From Candidatus Equibacterium intestinale (lineage in GTDB: Bacteria; Bacteroidota; Bacteroidia; Bacteroidales; UBA932): a stretch of 8,017 bases of DNA. A model generated the notes under the pieces. The model searched no databases. It worked only from the letters and a program-made list of their open reading frames with translations, and was not told the DNA's origin. A program made the translations under genes and the position numbers. The stretch's first letter is position 1. Each line of letters opens with the position of its first letter. Of this stretch, positions 1 through 6,516 are shown in pieces. The stretch is taken from positions 1 through 8,017 of the forward strand of contig JAGHVP010000085.1 of NCBI GenBank assembly GCA_018064305.1, written 5' to 3'.

Positions 1-1848
1 ATAGAGTGCGGTACTGGATGCCGCAAGGTGACTCCCGCACACGACACCAACGACTATATGCTGGGCAAGACCCACAATCTCGAGACTATCGACATATTCA
101 ACGCAGACGGCACAATCTCGGCCGCTTCGCCCCTGTATGTCGGCATGGACCGTTTTGCATGCCGCAAGCAGATTGTGAAAGACCTTGATGCAGCAGCACT
201 GCTCGAGGCAGTCGAGGACTATGAGAACAAAGTGGGCTATTCAGAGCGCAACCCCGACACTGCAGTCGAGCCGCGCCTCAGCCTCCAGTGGTTCCTCAAG
301 ATGCAGCATTTCGCAGACATCGCCCTTCCTCCCGTAATGGACGGCGACATAGAGTTCTTCCCTCCGAAATACAAGACAACCTACAACAACTGGCTGTCGA
401 ACATCCAGGACTGGTGCATCTCACGCCAGCTCTGGTGGGGACACCGCATTCCAGCCTACTATTTCGACAATGGTGGGGAAGAGAAGGATTTTGTTGTAGC
501 CGAAAATATTGACAAGGCCCTTGCAAAGGCGATAGAGAAGAGCGGCAACAAGAATCTTACCGTTGCAGACCTCACCCAGGACGAGGATGCCCTCGACACC
601 TGGTTCTCTTCATGGCTGTGGCCCATCTCCCTCTTCGACGGAATCAACAATCCCGGCAACAAGGAGATAAACTACTATTATCCTACATCAGACCTCGTAA
701 CTGGTCCCGACATCATCTTCTTCTGGGTTGCCAGAATGATCATGGCCGGATATGAATATGTGGGCAAGATGCCTTTCAAACATGTGTACTTCACAGGTAT
801 CGTGCGTGACAAGCTCGGCCGCAAGATGTCGAAGCAGCTTGGCAACAGCCCCGACCCCATCGGTCTCATCGAGCGTTTCGGCGCAGACGGTGTGCGTATG
901 GGCATGCTCCTCTGCACCTCTGCCGGCAACGATATCCTCTTCGACGAGAGCCAGGTAGAGCAGGGACGTAACTTCTGCAACAAGATATGGAATGCATACC
1001 GCCTCGTAAAAGGCTGGAATGTGGCTGGTACAGAGGCTCCCACTGCAGCAAAGATAGCTGTGGAGTGGTTCAACGCGCTGCTTGACGAAAGCATCGCCAC
1101 TATCAACGACCATTTCGACAAATTCCGCATCAATGACGCACTGATGGTTGTCTACAAGCTTTTCTGGGACGACTTCTGCGCATGGTATCTGGAACTGGTG
1201 AAACCCGCGTTCGGCGAGCCTGTATCACGTGAGGTATATGACGCCACACTTGCAATTTTTGACAAGCTGCTCAAACTCCTGCATCCCTTCATGCCTTTCA
1301 TCACTGAAGAGCTCTGGCAGAATCTGGAGCCTCGCAGGGAAGGCGAGACTATCATGCTGCAGAGGCTGCCCGAAGCCGGTGAGTCAGACAAGGCAATAAT
1401 CTCTGATTTCGCAGTGGCATGCGGTGCGGTGGTTGAGGTGAGGGCAATCCGTCAGAGCAAGGGCATCAGTCCCAAGGAGGCTCTGAACCTTGTGGTGAAG
1501 GGTGCTTTCCCCGAAAAGATGATTCCCGTGGTTGCGAAGATGGCAAACATCAGCAAGCTTGACATCGCAGAGAGCTTTGACTCATACGGTGCAGGGCAGA
1601 GCTTCCTGGTCGGTACCACAGAGTTCTTCGTGCCTCTTGCAGGAATGATTGATACTGAGGCCGAGAAGACCAAGGTGCTTGCAGAGATTGCGCGTTACGA
1701 AGGCTTCCTGAAAGGTGTGAACGCCAAGCTGGGCAACGAGCGTTTCGTGGCTAATGCACCTGAGGCTGTGGTGGCTATGGAGCGCAAGAAACAGAGCGAC
1801 GCAACTCTCAAGATAGAGGCACTGAAGGCCCGTCTTGCACAATTATAA
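1..1848 (+). CDS. valS: Valine--tRNA ligase, C-terminal part (5' end outside window)
   Basis: Valyl-tRNA synthetase, a cytoplasmic class Ia enzyme that charges tRNA-Val with valine and hydrolyses mischarged threonine. The frame is open from base 1, so the gene enters from the left; 615 residues are visible and, against a usual length near 870-880, roughly 260 N-terminal residues including the HIGH motif are missing. Visible residues 4-18 carry the end of the editing domain (GTGCRKVTPAHDTND). The catalytic core follows with WCISRQLWWGHRIP from residue 138, DEDALDTWFSSW from 194 and the KMSKS loop as KMSKQ at bases 823-837 (residue 275). The anticodon-binding helical domain starts near residue 324 (NFCNKIWN) and includes HPFMPFITEELW. 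Residues about 553-615 form the C-terminal coiled-coil arm typical of ValRS. The stop is TAA at 1846-1848. The first ATGs in this frame are internal, because the conserved GTG.RKVTPAHD motif lies upstream of them. It leads the cluster with tatA, 33 bases away. Identification is secure. Confidence 0.97.
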   Translation: MECGTGCRKVTPAHDTNDYMLGKTHNLETIDIFNADGTISAASPLYVGMDRFACRKQIVKDLDAAALLEAVEDYENKVGYSERNPDTAVEPRLSLQWFLKMQHFADIALPPVMDGDIEFFPPKYKTTYNNWLSNIQDWCISRQLWWGHRIPAYYFDNGGEEKDFVVAENIDKALAKAIEKSGNKNLTVADLTQDEDALDTWFSSWLWPISLFDGINNPGNKEINYYYPTSDLVTGPDIIFFWVARMIMAGYEYVGKMPFKHVYFTGIVRDKLGRKMSKQLGNSPDPIGLIERFGADGVRMGMLLCTSAGNDILFDESQVEQGRNFCNKIWNAYRLVKGWNVAGTEAPTAAKIAVEWFNALLDESIATINDHFDKFRINDALMVVYKLFWDDFCAWYLELVKPAFGEPVSREVYDATLAIFDKLLKLLHPFMPFITEELWQNLEPRREGETIMLQRLPEAGESDKAIISDFAVACGAVVEVRAIRQSKGISPKEALNLVVKGAFPEKMIPVVAKMANISKLDIAESFDSYGAGQSFLVGTTEFFVPLAGMIDTEAEKTKVLAEIARYEGFLKGVNAKLGNERFVANAPEAVVAMERKKQSDATLKIEALKARLAQL

Positions 1849-1881
1849 TTCGACATATAAACTTTTATAAAACAATAAGTT

Positions 1882-2100
1882 ATGAAGACTATCCTTTTGT
1901 TCGGATCTCTCGGTTGGCCCGAGATCATCATCATCCTCTTTGTTGTCGTGCTTCTTTTCGGCGGTAAGAAGATCCCCGAGCTTATGCGCGGCGTGGGCAA
2001 AGGTGTGAAAGAGTTCAAGAAGGGAATGAAAGAGGTTGAAGGAGAAGTGAACGAGATCAAGGCTGAGATTGAAAAAGAAGAGCCTAAAGAGACAAAATAG
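1882..2100 (+). CDS. tatA: Sec-independent protein translocase subunit TatA
   Basis: TatA is the small inner-membrane protein that oligomerises to let folded twin-arginine substrates cross the membrane. The 72-residue product shows the standard plan: a short N-terminus, one membrane helix at about residues 13-26 (PEIIIILFVVVLLF), a hinge at GGKKIPEL (27-34), an amphipathic helix (MRGVGKGVKEFKKG, about 35-48, with the conserved Phe), and a charged Glu/Lys tail. Counting back from the hinge glycine, Glu14 occupies the place of Gln8 in E. coli TatA and Glu8 in E. coli TatB, as I recall those sequences. tatC follows after 12 bases and no tatB is seen, so this protein may do both jobs. ATG 1882 is the only sensible start; no clear Shine-Dalgarno precedes it, which is common in Bacteroidota. 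TatA is favoured over TatB by the FKKG amphipathic helix and short tail. Confidence 0.95.
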   Translation: MKTILLFGSLGWPEIIIILFVVVLLFGGKKIPELMRGVGKGVKEFKKGMKEVEGEVNEIKAEIEKEEPKETK

Positions 2101-2105
2101 CCTTT

Positions 2106-2112
2106 AGAGGAA
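2106..2112 (+). promoter_or_regulatory. Shine-Dalgarno-like site of tatC (AGAGGAA)
   Basis: A purine run AGAGGAA lies directly before ATG 2113 in the 12-base gap after tatA. The spacing is short, but the site supports ATG 2113 over the next in-frame ATG at 2128. It stands out here because the starts of tatA, the GTG gene and galM lack such a run. Confidence 0.5.
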
Positions 2113-2922
2113 ATGGCAGAAAAAGAGATGTCCTTCTGGGACCATCTTGACGAGCTCAGGGGCGTGTTGCTCAAGAGCGCGGTGGTTATACTAGTGCTGA
2201 TGATGGGTGCTTTCTTCCTGAAAGAACCTGTCTTCAACATCATATTCGCCCCGCTCGACAGCAATTTCGTGCTCTACAGGGTTTTCGACAAGTTCCTTGC
2301 TTTGCTTGGGTGGGGTAAGGTGCCCGATTTTGATGTCCAGGTCATAAACATCAAGATGACGGCGCAGTTCTTCACTCATGTGAAGGTCTCTTTCTATGTC
2401 GCTCTGATAGTGGGGATGCCCTTCCTGTTCTACGAACTGTGGACATTCGTGCGCCCCGCTCTTTATGAAAAGGAAAAGAAGGCAATCAAAGGCTCGTTCG
2501 GGTTTGCCGGTATCCTTTTCTATCTGGGTGTGCTGGTGGGCTACTATCTTGTTCTGCCCCTCACAGTCAGATTCCTGGGAACATATCAGGTCTCTCCAGA
2601 CGTTCCCAACTCCATCGACCTGAGTTCCTACACCGGTATGTTCACCTCCCTTATCATCATTATGGGAATTGTGTTCGAGATGCCGATCCTGGCTGCCCTG
2701 CTTTCGAAGATCGGGGTGATTTCAAAGGAAATGCTGAAGGAATACCGCCGCTATGCAGTGGTGATCCTGCTCACTCTTGCGGCAATCATAACTCCCAGCG
2801 GCGACCCGTTCACACTTATGGTTGTGGCAATCCCGCTATATCTGCTGTATGAGGTGAGCATCCTTGTTACAAAGAGCAAGGCTGAACAGGAAAAGCTTGA
2901 AGACGACGATGATATCGATTAA
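2113..2922 (+). CDS. tatC: Sec-independent protein translocase subunit TatC
   Basis: TatC is the polytopic inner-membrane receptor that binds twin-arginine signal peptides and nucleates the translocase with TatA. The 269-residue product has the N-terminal motif SFWDHLDELR (7-16) and several hydrophobic spans consistent with six membrane helices (about 18-36, 94-110, 130-150, 173-195, 212-228, 233-250). Residues known to matter in E. coli TatC have counterparts: Glu14 and Arg16 in HLDELR, Glu121 in LYEKEKK, Glu189 in FEMP and Asp231 in TPSGDPF. The first periplasmic loop (from APL at 46 to Phe94) is about 19 residues longer than in E. coli. The C-terminus is a charged cytoplasmic tail ending in a run of Asp. 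The start at 2113 is backed by a purine-rich site. The last 14 bases overlap the start of the ABC-F gene, suggesting coupled translation. Identification is secure. Confidence 0.97.
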   Translation: MAEKEMSFWDHLDELRGVLLKSAVVILVLMMGAFFLKEPVFNIIFAPLDSNFVLYRVFDKFLALLGWGKVPDFDVQVINIKMTAQFFTHVKVSFYVALIVGMPFLFYELWTFVRPALYEKEKKAIKGSFGFAGILFYLGVLVGYYLVLPLTVRFLGTYQVSPDVPNSIDLSSYTGMFTSLIIIMGIVFEMPILAALLSKIGVISKEMLKEYRRYAVVILLTLAAIITPSGDPFTLMVVAIPLYLLYEVSILVTKSKAEQEKLEDDDDID

Positions 2923-4867
2923 CAATCTTACTCTTTCTTTCGGTGGGTTCACCCTCCTTAATGATATAGACCTGCATATTTCCGAAAAGGACCGCATAGG
3001 TCTTGTTGGAAAGAACGGCGCCGGGAAGACCACTCTGCTCAAGATTATCACCGGTGAGACTCATCCCACCACAGGCAAGGTGATGGTGCCCGATTCGCTT
3101 GTGATAGGGTATCTGCCTCAGCAGATGAAGCACAACCACGGCCGCAGCGTCATAGACGAGACGATGACCGTCTTCGGCGACATGTTCGCCCGCCAGCGCC
3201 GTCTTGAAGAGATATCGGTCGAGCTTGCCACCCGTGAGGACTACGATTCGAAGGAATACAACCGCCTGATAGTGGAGATGAACGAGATCAACGACCATCT
3301 GTCCATGGATGCCGGAGAGTCGCCCCGCGTGCAGGCAGAAAGGGTGCTGCACGGCCTCGGGTTCAAGGATGACGAGCTCGACCGCCCCACCGAAACTTTC
3401 AGCCAGGGGTGGAACATGCGTATAGAGCTTGCCAAGATCCTGCTCCACAATCCGGACGTGCTGCTGCTTGACGAGCCTACCAACCATCTTGATATCGAGT
3501 CCATAGAGTGGCTTGAGGAGTATCTTCATAATTTCACCGGTTCCCTGGTGCTGATATCGCATGACCGCCGTTTCCTTGACAACTGCACCAACCGCACAGT
3601 AGAGATAATGCTTGGCCATATCCACGACTACAAAGTGCCTTACAGCCAGTATGTCGAGCTTAGGAAAGAGCGCGTGGCGCAGCAGCGTGCCGCATATGAC
3701 AACCAGCAGCGCACAATCGAAAAGACAGAGGAATTCATAGAAAGGTTCAGATACAAGCCCACAAAGAGCAACCAGGTGCAGAGCCGTATCAAGCAGCTTG
3801 AGAAGATGGACCGCATAGAGCTTGAGATAGAAGACAACTCTGCGCTGCATCTGAAGTTCCCGCCCGCACCTCGCTCGGGTGATGTGGCGTTCAAAGTGAA
3901 GGACGCAGTGGTGAGCTATCCCGACGCTCCTCAGAAGATAATCCTGAACGGTGCAGACATAGAGATCAAGAGAGGGGAGAAGGTGGCGTTTGTAGGGCGT
4001 AACGGCGAAGGCAAGACCACCATGGTGAAGGTGCTCATGCGCAAGCTTTCCCCCGTTGAAGGAGAGGCTGTCGTGGGCCATAATGTAAAGATTGGCTATT
4101 ATGCGCAGAACCAGGATGATATGCTTGACAGGAACGACACTGTGTTCGACACTCTCGACCGTATTGCGGTGGGGGATGTCCGCACCCAGCTCCGCGACAT
4201 CCTGGGAGCATTCCTGTTCCGCGGCGAAGATATAGACAAGAAGGTGGCTGTGCTCAGCGGAGGTGAGAAGGCGCGTCTTTCAATGGCCCGTCTGATGCTT
4301 GAGCCATACAACCTCCTGGCGCTTGACGAGCCTACCAACCACATGGATATCCGCTCGAAGGATATCCTGAAGCAGGCCCTGAACAAATATGACGGTACGC
4401 TGATAGTGGTGTCACACGACCGTGACTTCCTGTCGGGGCTTGTAGACAAGATATATGAATTCGGTGACGGGCATGTGCGCGAGCACCTTGGTGGTGTGGA
4501 TGATTTCCTGCACCGCAAGAAGATAGAGAACCTCCAGGCGCTCGAAAGACAGAAACCTGCCGCCCAGCCAGTGGCAGAGACGGCTGTGAAGCAGCCTGAA
4601 GCCCGGCCGGCACAGCAGCCTGCAAAGGCGTCGCAGGAAGACCGCGCGGCAAGGAAGGAACTGTCACGCCTTAAAAACCGGTTCAACAACCTTGAGAAGG
4701 CAATTGCCGAACTGGAAGGGAAAATGGCTGAAATCGAAAAGGTCCTGTCGGCCCCGAAGGATGGTGACGACATTATGGAACTTACGCGTCAGTATCTGGA
4801 ACTGAAACGTGACCTTGATGCGAAGATGGACGAATGGACCGAGCTGGCTGAAAAACTTGAACAATAA
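2909..4867 (+). CDS. ABC-F family ATPase (ribosome-associated, Uup/YdiF-like)
   Basis: A soluble protein of 652 residues with two ATP-binding cassettes and no membrane segments. Family members act on the ribosome near the exit site (translation factors, assembly, or antibiotic protection) rather than in transport. Cassette 1 has Walker A GKNGAGKT (34-41), a degenerate signature SQGW (165-168), Walker B LLLDEPTNHLD (185-195) and His218. The inter-domain linker, rich in basic and Gln residues with FIERFRYKPTKSNQVQSRIK (276-295), corresponds to the P-site tRNA interaction motif. Cassette 2 has GRNGEGKTT (363-371), LSGGEK (449-454), LALDEPTNHMD (470-480) and His503. A low-complexity Ala/Pro/Gln stretch (about 549-575) leads to a C-terminal coiled coil (about 579-652), as in Uup-type members. 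I chose ATG 2909 because MISINNLTLSFGG is the conserved beginning of cassette 1; the in-frame ATG at 2864 would add 15 basic residues copied from the tatC 3' end. It overlaps tatC by 14 bases and precedes rlmB by 16. The exact subfamily and any resistance role cannot be told from sequence alone. Confidence 0.93.
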   Translation: MISINNLTLSFGGFTLLNDIDLHISEKDRIGLVGKNGAGKTTLLKIITGETHPTTGKVMVPDSLVIGYLPQQMKHNHGRSVIDETMTVFGDMFARQRRLEEISVELATREDYDSKEYNRLIVEMNEINDHLSMDAGESPRVQAERVLHGLGFKDDELDRPTETFSQGWNMRIELAKILLHNPDVLLLDEPTNHLDIESIEWLEEYLHNFTGSLVLISHDRRFLDNCTNRTVEIMLGHIHDYKVPYSQYVELRKERVAQQRAAYDNQQRTIEKTEEFIERFRYKPTKSNQVQSRIKQLEKMDRIELEIEDNSALHLKFPPAPRSGDVAFKVKDAVVSYPDAPQKIILNGADIEIKRGEKVAFVGRNGEGKTTMVKVLMRKLSPVEGEAVVGHNVKIGYYAQNQDDMLDRNDTVFDTLDRIAVGDVRTQLRDILGAFLFRGEDIDKKVAVLSGGEKARLSMARLMLEPYNLLALDEPTNHMDIRSKDILKQALNKYDGTLIVVSHDRDFLSGLVDKIYEFGDGHVREHLGGVDDFLHRKKIENLQALERQKPAAQPVAETAVKQPEARPAQQPAKASQEDRAARKELSRLKNRFNNLEKAIAELEGKMAEIEKVLSAPKDGDDIMELTRQYLELKRDLDAKMDEWTELAEKLEQ

Positions 4868-4878
4868 TCTAATCTATT

Positions 4879-4883
4879 AGGAA
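4879..4883 (+). promoter_or_regulatory. Short Shine-Dalgarno-like site of rlmB (AGGAA)
   Basis: AGGAA abuts ATG 4884 in the 16-base gap after the ABC-F stop. The spacing is tight, similar to the tatC site, and supports 4884 as the start of rlmB, whose protein begins with the family-typical YGMHPVKEA segment. Confidence 0.4.
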
Positions 4884-5612
4884 ATGAACTATCTCTATGG
4901 AATGCACCCTGTGAAAGAGGCTGTCGAGGCCGGGCGCAAATTTGAAAAAGTGATGCTTAAACAGGGGCTTGAAGGGCCTCAGTTCCGCGAGCTGATGGAG
5001 CTTTTGAAAGAGAAGGACATACCATATCAGTTTGTCCCTGCCGAGAAGCTCAACCATCTTGTGCACGGTTCGCACCAGGGGGTGATAGCATATATATCAG
5101 AGATAGATTATATCCCGTTCGAAGAGATGATAGAGAATGCTCTTGCCCACAAGGCGGCGTCTCTTTTCCTGATTCTCGACGGTGTAAGTGACGTGCGCAA
5201 CTTCGGCGCAATCGCCCGTACCGCCGAATGCGCCGGTTTCGACGGCCTGATCCTCCCTGCAAAGGGCGGTGCTCCCATCAATGCAGATGCCATCAAGACT
5301 TCTGCCGGTGCTCTGGTGCGCATCCCCACGGCAAAGGTGTCGAACCTGAAGCTTCCAATCTTCTATCTGCGCGATTCGGGATTCCAGATTGTTGCAGCAA
5401 CAGAAAAGGCCGAAGGGTTCATATATGACATAAACTTCAAGAAGCCTACTGCAATCGTCATGGGAAGCGAGGGCAACGGTATCTCAAATGCAGTGCTTGA
5501 CCTGTGTGATATCGACGCCAAAATACCCATGGCCGGTACAATAGGCTCCCTGAACGTGTCGGTAGCAGCCTCGATATTCATGTACGAGGCTGTGCGTCAG
5601 CGTAATCTATAG
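4884..5612 (+). CDS. rlmB: 23S rRNA (guanosine-2'-O)-methyltransferase RlmB (TrmH/SpoU family)
   Basis: SPOUT-class, SAM-dependent 2'-O-ribose methyltransferase; the E. coli homologue modifies G2251 in the 23S rRNA P loop. The 242-residue product has an N-terminal substrate-binding domain (YGMHPVKEAVEAG at 4-17, GSHQGVIAY at 62-70). The trefoil-knot catalytic domain has motif 1 LDGVSDVRNFGAIARTAECAG (98-118, with Asn106 and Arg112), motif 2 VMGSEGNGIS (192-201) and motif 3 IPMAGTIGSLNVSVAAS (214-230). Length matches the family. It closes the same-strand cluster and pairs functionally with the upstream ribosome-acting ABC-F gene. The stop TAG at 5610-5612 overlaps the stop of the opposing gene, leaving no intergenic terminator. 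The target base is inferred from the family; a related TrmH-family rRNA or tRNA target is possible but RlmB fits best. Confidence 0.94.
   Translation: MNYLYGMHPVKEAVEAGRKFEKVMLKQGLEGPQFRELMELLKEKDIPYQFVPAEKLNHLVHGSHQGVIAYISEIDYIPFEEMIENALAHKAASLFLILDGVSDVRNFGAIARTAECAGFDGLILPAKGGAPINADAIKTSAGALVRIPTAKVSNLKLPIFYLRDSGFQIVAATEKAEGFIYDINFKKPTAIVMGSEGNGISNAVLDLCDIDAKIPMAGTIGSLNVSVAASIFMYEAVRQRNL
5607..5612. other. Shared palindromic stop hexamer CTATAG of two convergent genes
   Basis: CTATAG is its own reverse complement. Read on the plus strand its last three bases are the TAG stop of rlmB (5610-5612); read on the minus strand its last three are the TAG stop of the GIN-domain gene (5607-5609). 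The two coding regions therefore overlap by six bases tail-to-tail. Confidence 0.95.
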
Positions 5613-6446
5613 TCTCTTGAGGCTTGCTGCGCGACCTACCTGGGGAATAATCTTCAGGTTTTTGTTGTCGCTCTTGTAAAGGCAGGTGCTTACGCCTGAA
5701 AGGCTCACCTCGAGCACTTTCTCCACATTGATCTTTGTGGTGGAGGCTCCGCTGCATTCGATGTCTGCTTTGTCTACAGTGAGTTCGCTGGAGTCGAGAT
5801 GCGATGCTCCGCTGCATTCACATTCAAGTTCGGATGCGCTTCCGACGAGTGTGACCTTGGCGCTTCCGCTTGCTTCCACACCATATTCGTCACAGTTTCC
5901 GGTAACTGATATGGAAGCCATTCCTGCCGCTTCGATCTCTACGGAAGAGCAGTCGGCCAGTATGCATGCCTTGGATGTTCCGCTGACGTCTATGTCCAGT
6001 TCGCCGGCTGCAACGGAAAGTCTGTCGACAGACGATGCTCCGGAGAGGAAGATGTCGAATTCGCCGCGCAGCCCCTGGAATGTCTCTTCCGATGTGAGGG
6101 TGCAGCTTCCTGAAAGGTGGATGCTTGAAAGGTCAGGCACGGTGATGGTGAGGGTGGGGTGCGGTGCTGAAAGTGAGTTGATCTGGTTCACAAGTTTTGT
6201 GGGGGCACCTTTGATGCTGACATACAGAATGTTGTTCCTGACATTCACGTTGAGGTACTGCTCTATATCGGTGTCAATCACTACTGTTGCGGAGTATTCC
6301 TGACCCTGCTGCAGGGTGATGTCGAAATTCGATGATATGTCTATTCCGAAGAATGAGTCAAGGCCGGTGAAGCCCCTTGTAATGTTTCCGGCACCTGCAG
6401 TGATGCAGAGCAGGAGTGTTGCCGCGGCAAGAAGAAATCTTTTCAT
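5607..6446 (-). CDS. Secreted GIN-domain (DUF2807) repeat protein, putative adhesin-type
   Basis: A 279-residue exported protein with an N-terminal Sec signal peptide (MKRFLLAAATLLLC then ITAGAG, cleavage likely near residue 20). The segment around 25-80 (GFTGLDSFFGIDISSNFDITLQQG, then a NVNVRNNILYVSIKG strand) matches the N-terminal pattern of the DUF2807 / 'head GIN domain' family. From about residue 111 the chain repeats a strand-turn unit with a Ser-Gly or Ala-Gly turn: the turn glycines fall at 113, 136, 156, 175, 194, 213, 233 and 251, spaced 18-23 residues, as expected for a right-handed beta-helix. The mature part is acidic and has eight cysteines, two in identical ECSGAS turns. No membrane anchor, lipobox or sorting domain is seen, so it is probably periplasmic or outer-surface associated. 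The family's 'auto-transporter adhesin' name is from homology and not proven; I infer no substrate. It is transcribed from the divergent region at 6447-6516 and runs into rlmB. Confidence 0.85.
   Translation of the reverse strand: MKRFLLAAATLLLCITAGAGNITRGFTGLDSFFGIDISSNFDITLQQGQEYSATVVIDTDIEQYLNVNVRNNILYVSIKGAPTKLVNQINSLSAPHPTLTITVPDLSSIHLSGSCTLTSEETFQGLRGEFDIFLSGASSVDRLSVAAGELDIDVSGTSKACILADCSSVEIEAAGMASISVTGNCDEYGVEASGSAKVTLVGSASELECECSGASHLDSSELTVDKADIECSGASTTKINVEKVLEVSLSGVSTCLYKSDNKNLKIIPQVGRAASLKRL
5743..5819 (-). repeat. Imperfect 17-base direct repeat with exact 60-base period inside the GIN-domain gene
   Basis: Bases 5743-5759 and 5803-5819 are the same 17-mer apart from one mismatch (GAGGCTCC... 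versus GATGCTCC..., both ending GCTGCATTC) and lie exactly 60 bases, or 20 codons, apart. On the coding strand they encode the identical ECSGA turns at residues 210-214 and 230-234, adjacent rungs of the beta-helix. This looks like a recent or conserved duplication of one rung. Confidence 0.75.
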
Positions 6447-6468
6447 ACTACTTTTCGAATTGATTTAT

Positions 6469-6476
6469 TAAATTTG
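6469..6476 (+). promoter_or_regulatory. Candidate -7 element (TAAATTTG) for the GTG-started gene
   Basis: TAAATTTG is an exact match to the Bacteroidota -7 consensus TAnnTTTG and sits about 40 bases before GTG 6517, which would give a leader of roughly 35 bases. I see no TTG/TTTG at the expected -33 distance, so the call rests on the -7 match and its position in an AT-rich divergent gap. Confidence 0.45.
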
Positions 6477-6489
6477 TAAAATTTCAGTT

Positions 6490-6497
6490 CAAAAATA
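6490..6497 (-). promoter_or_regulatory. Candidate -7 element (TATTTTTG) for the GIN-domain gene
   Basis: Read on the minus strand, 6497-6490 is TATTTTTG, an exact TAnnTTTG match about 44 bases before ATG 6446. The nearest upstream TTTG lies only 11 bases away, too close for a standard -33 box, so the assignment is tentative. It faces the plus-strand candidate at 6469-6476 with 13 bases between them. Confidence 0.4.
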
Positions 6498-6516
6498 CAA
6501 TTTTATCTCAAAAACC

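Noticed and set aside
823..837. KMSKQ instead of KMSKS in ValRS as a possible defect.
   Set aside because: The catalytic lysines and the following LGNSPDP are intact, and I recall this substitution as ordinary in ValRS of this phylum.
1863..1872. Perfect 10-base palindrome TTTTATAAAA before tatA, considered as operator or promoter.
   Set aside because: It is a pure A/T palindrome in a 33-base AT-rich gap and is easily met by chance; no TAnnTTTG match is present there.
2864..2908. Upstream in-frame ATG extending the ABC-F protein by 15 residues.
   Set aside because: The extension is basic, unlike the family, and lies fully within tatC; MISINNLTLSFGG from 2909 matches the expected start of the first cassette.
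2867..4081. Long open frame on the minus strand opposite the ABC-F gene (404 codons).
   Set aside because: It lies antisense to a gene with complete Walker, signature and H-loop motifs. Its product is rich in His, Leu and Val without recognisable motifs, and the opening is explained by the codon bias of the real gene.
4099..4773. Minus-strand open frame of 224 codons opposite the ABC-F C-terminal half.
   Set aside because: The product is dominated by Ser, Arg and Cys, typical of an antisense shadow of a biased coding region, and has no start-site support.
5686..6303. Plus-strand open frame of 205 codons opposite the GIN-domain gene.
   Set aside because: The repeat gene on the minus strand has a signal peptide and family pattern; this frame is a Ser/Ala/Pro-rich mirror of the Ser-Gly repeats.
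6387..6446. Possible lipoprotein signal (LLLC at residues 11-14) in the GIN-domain protein.
   Set aside because: The residue before Cys14 is Leu, not Gly, Ala or Ser, and the hydrophobic core continues after the Cys toward a better signal peptidase I site at AGAG.
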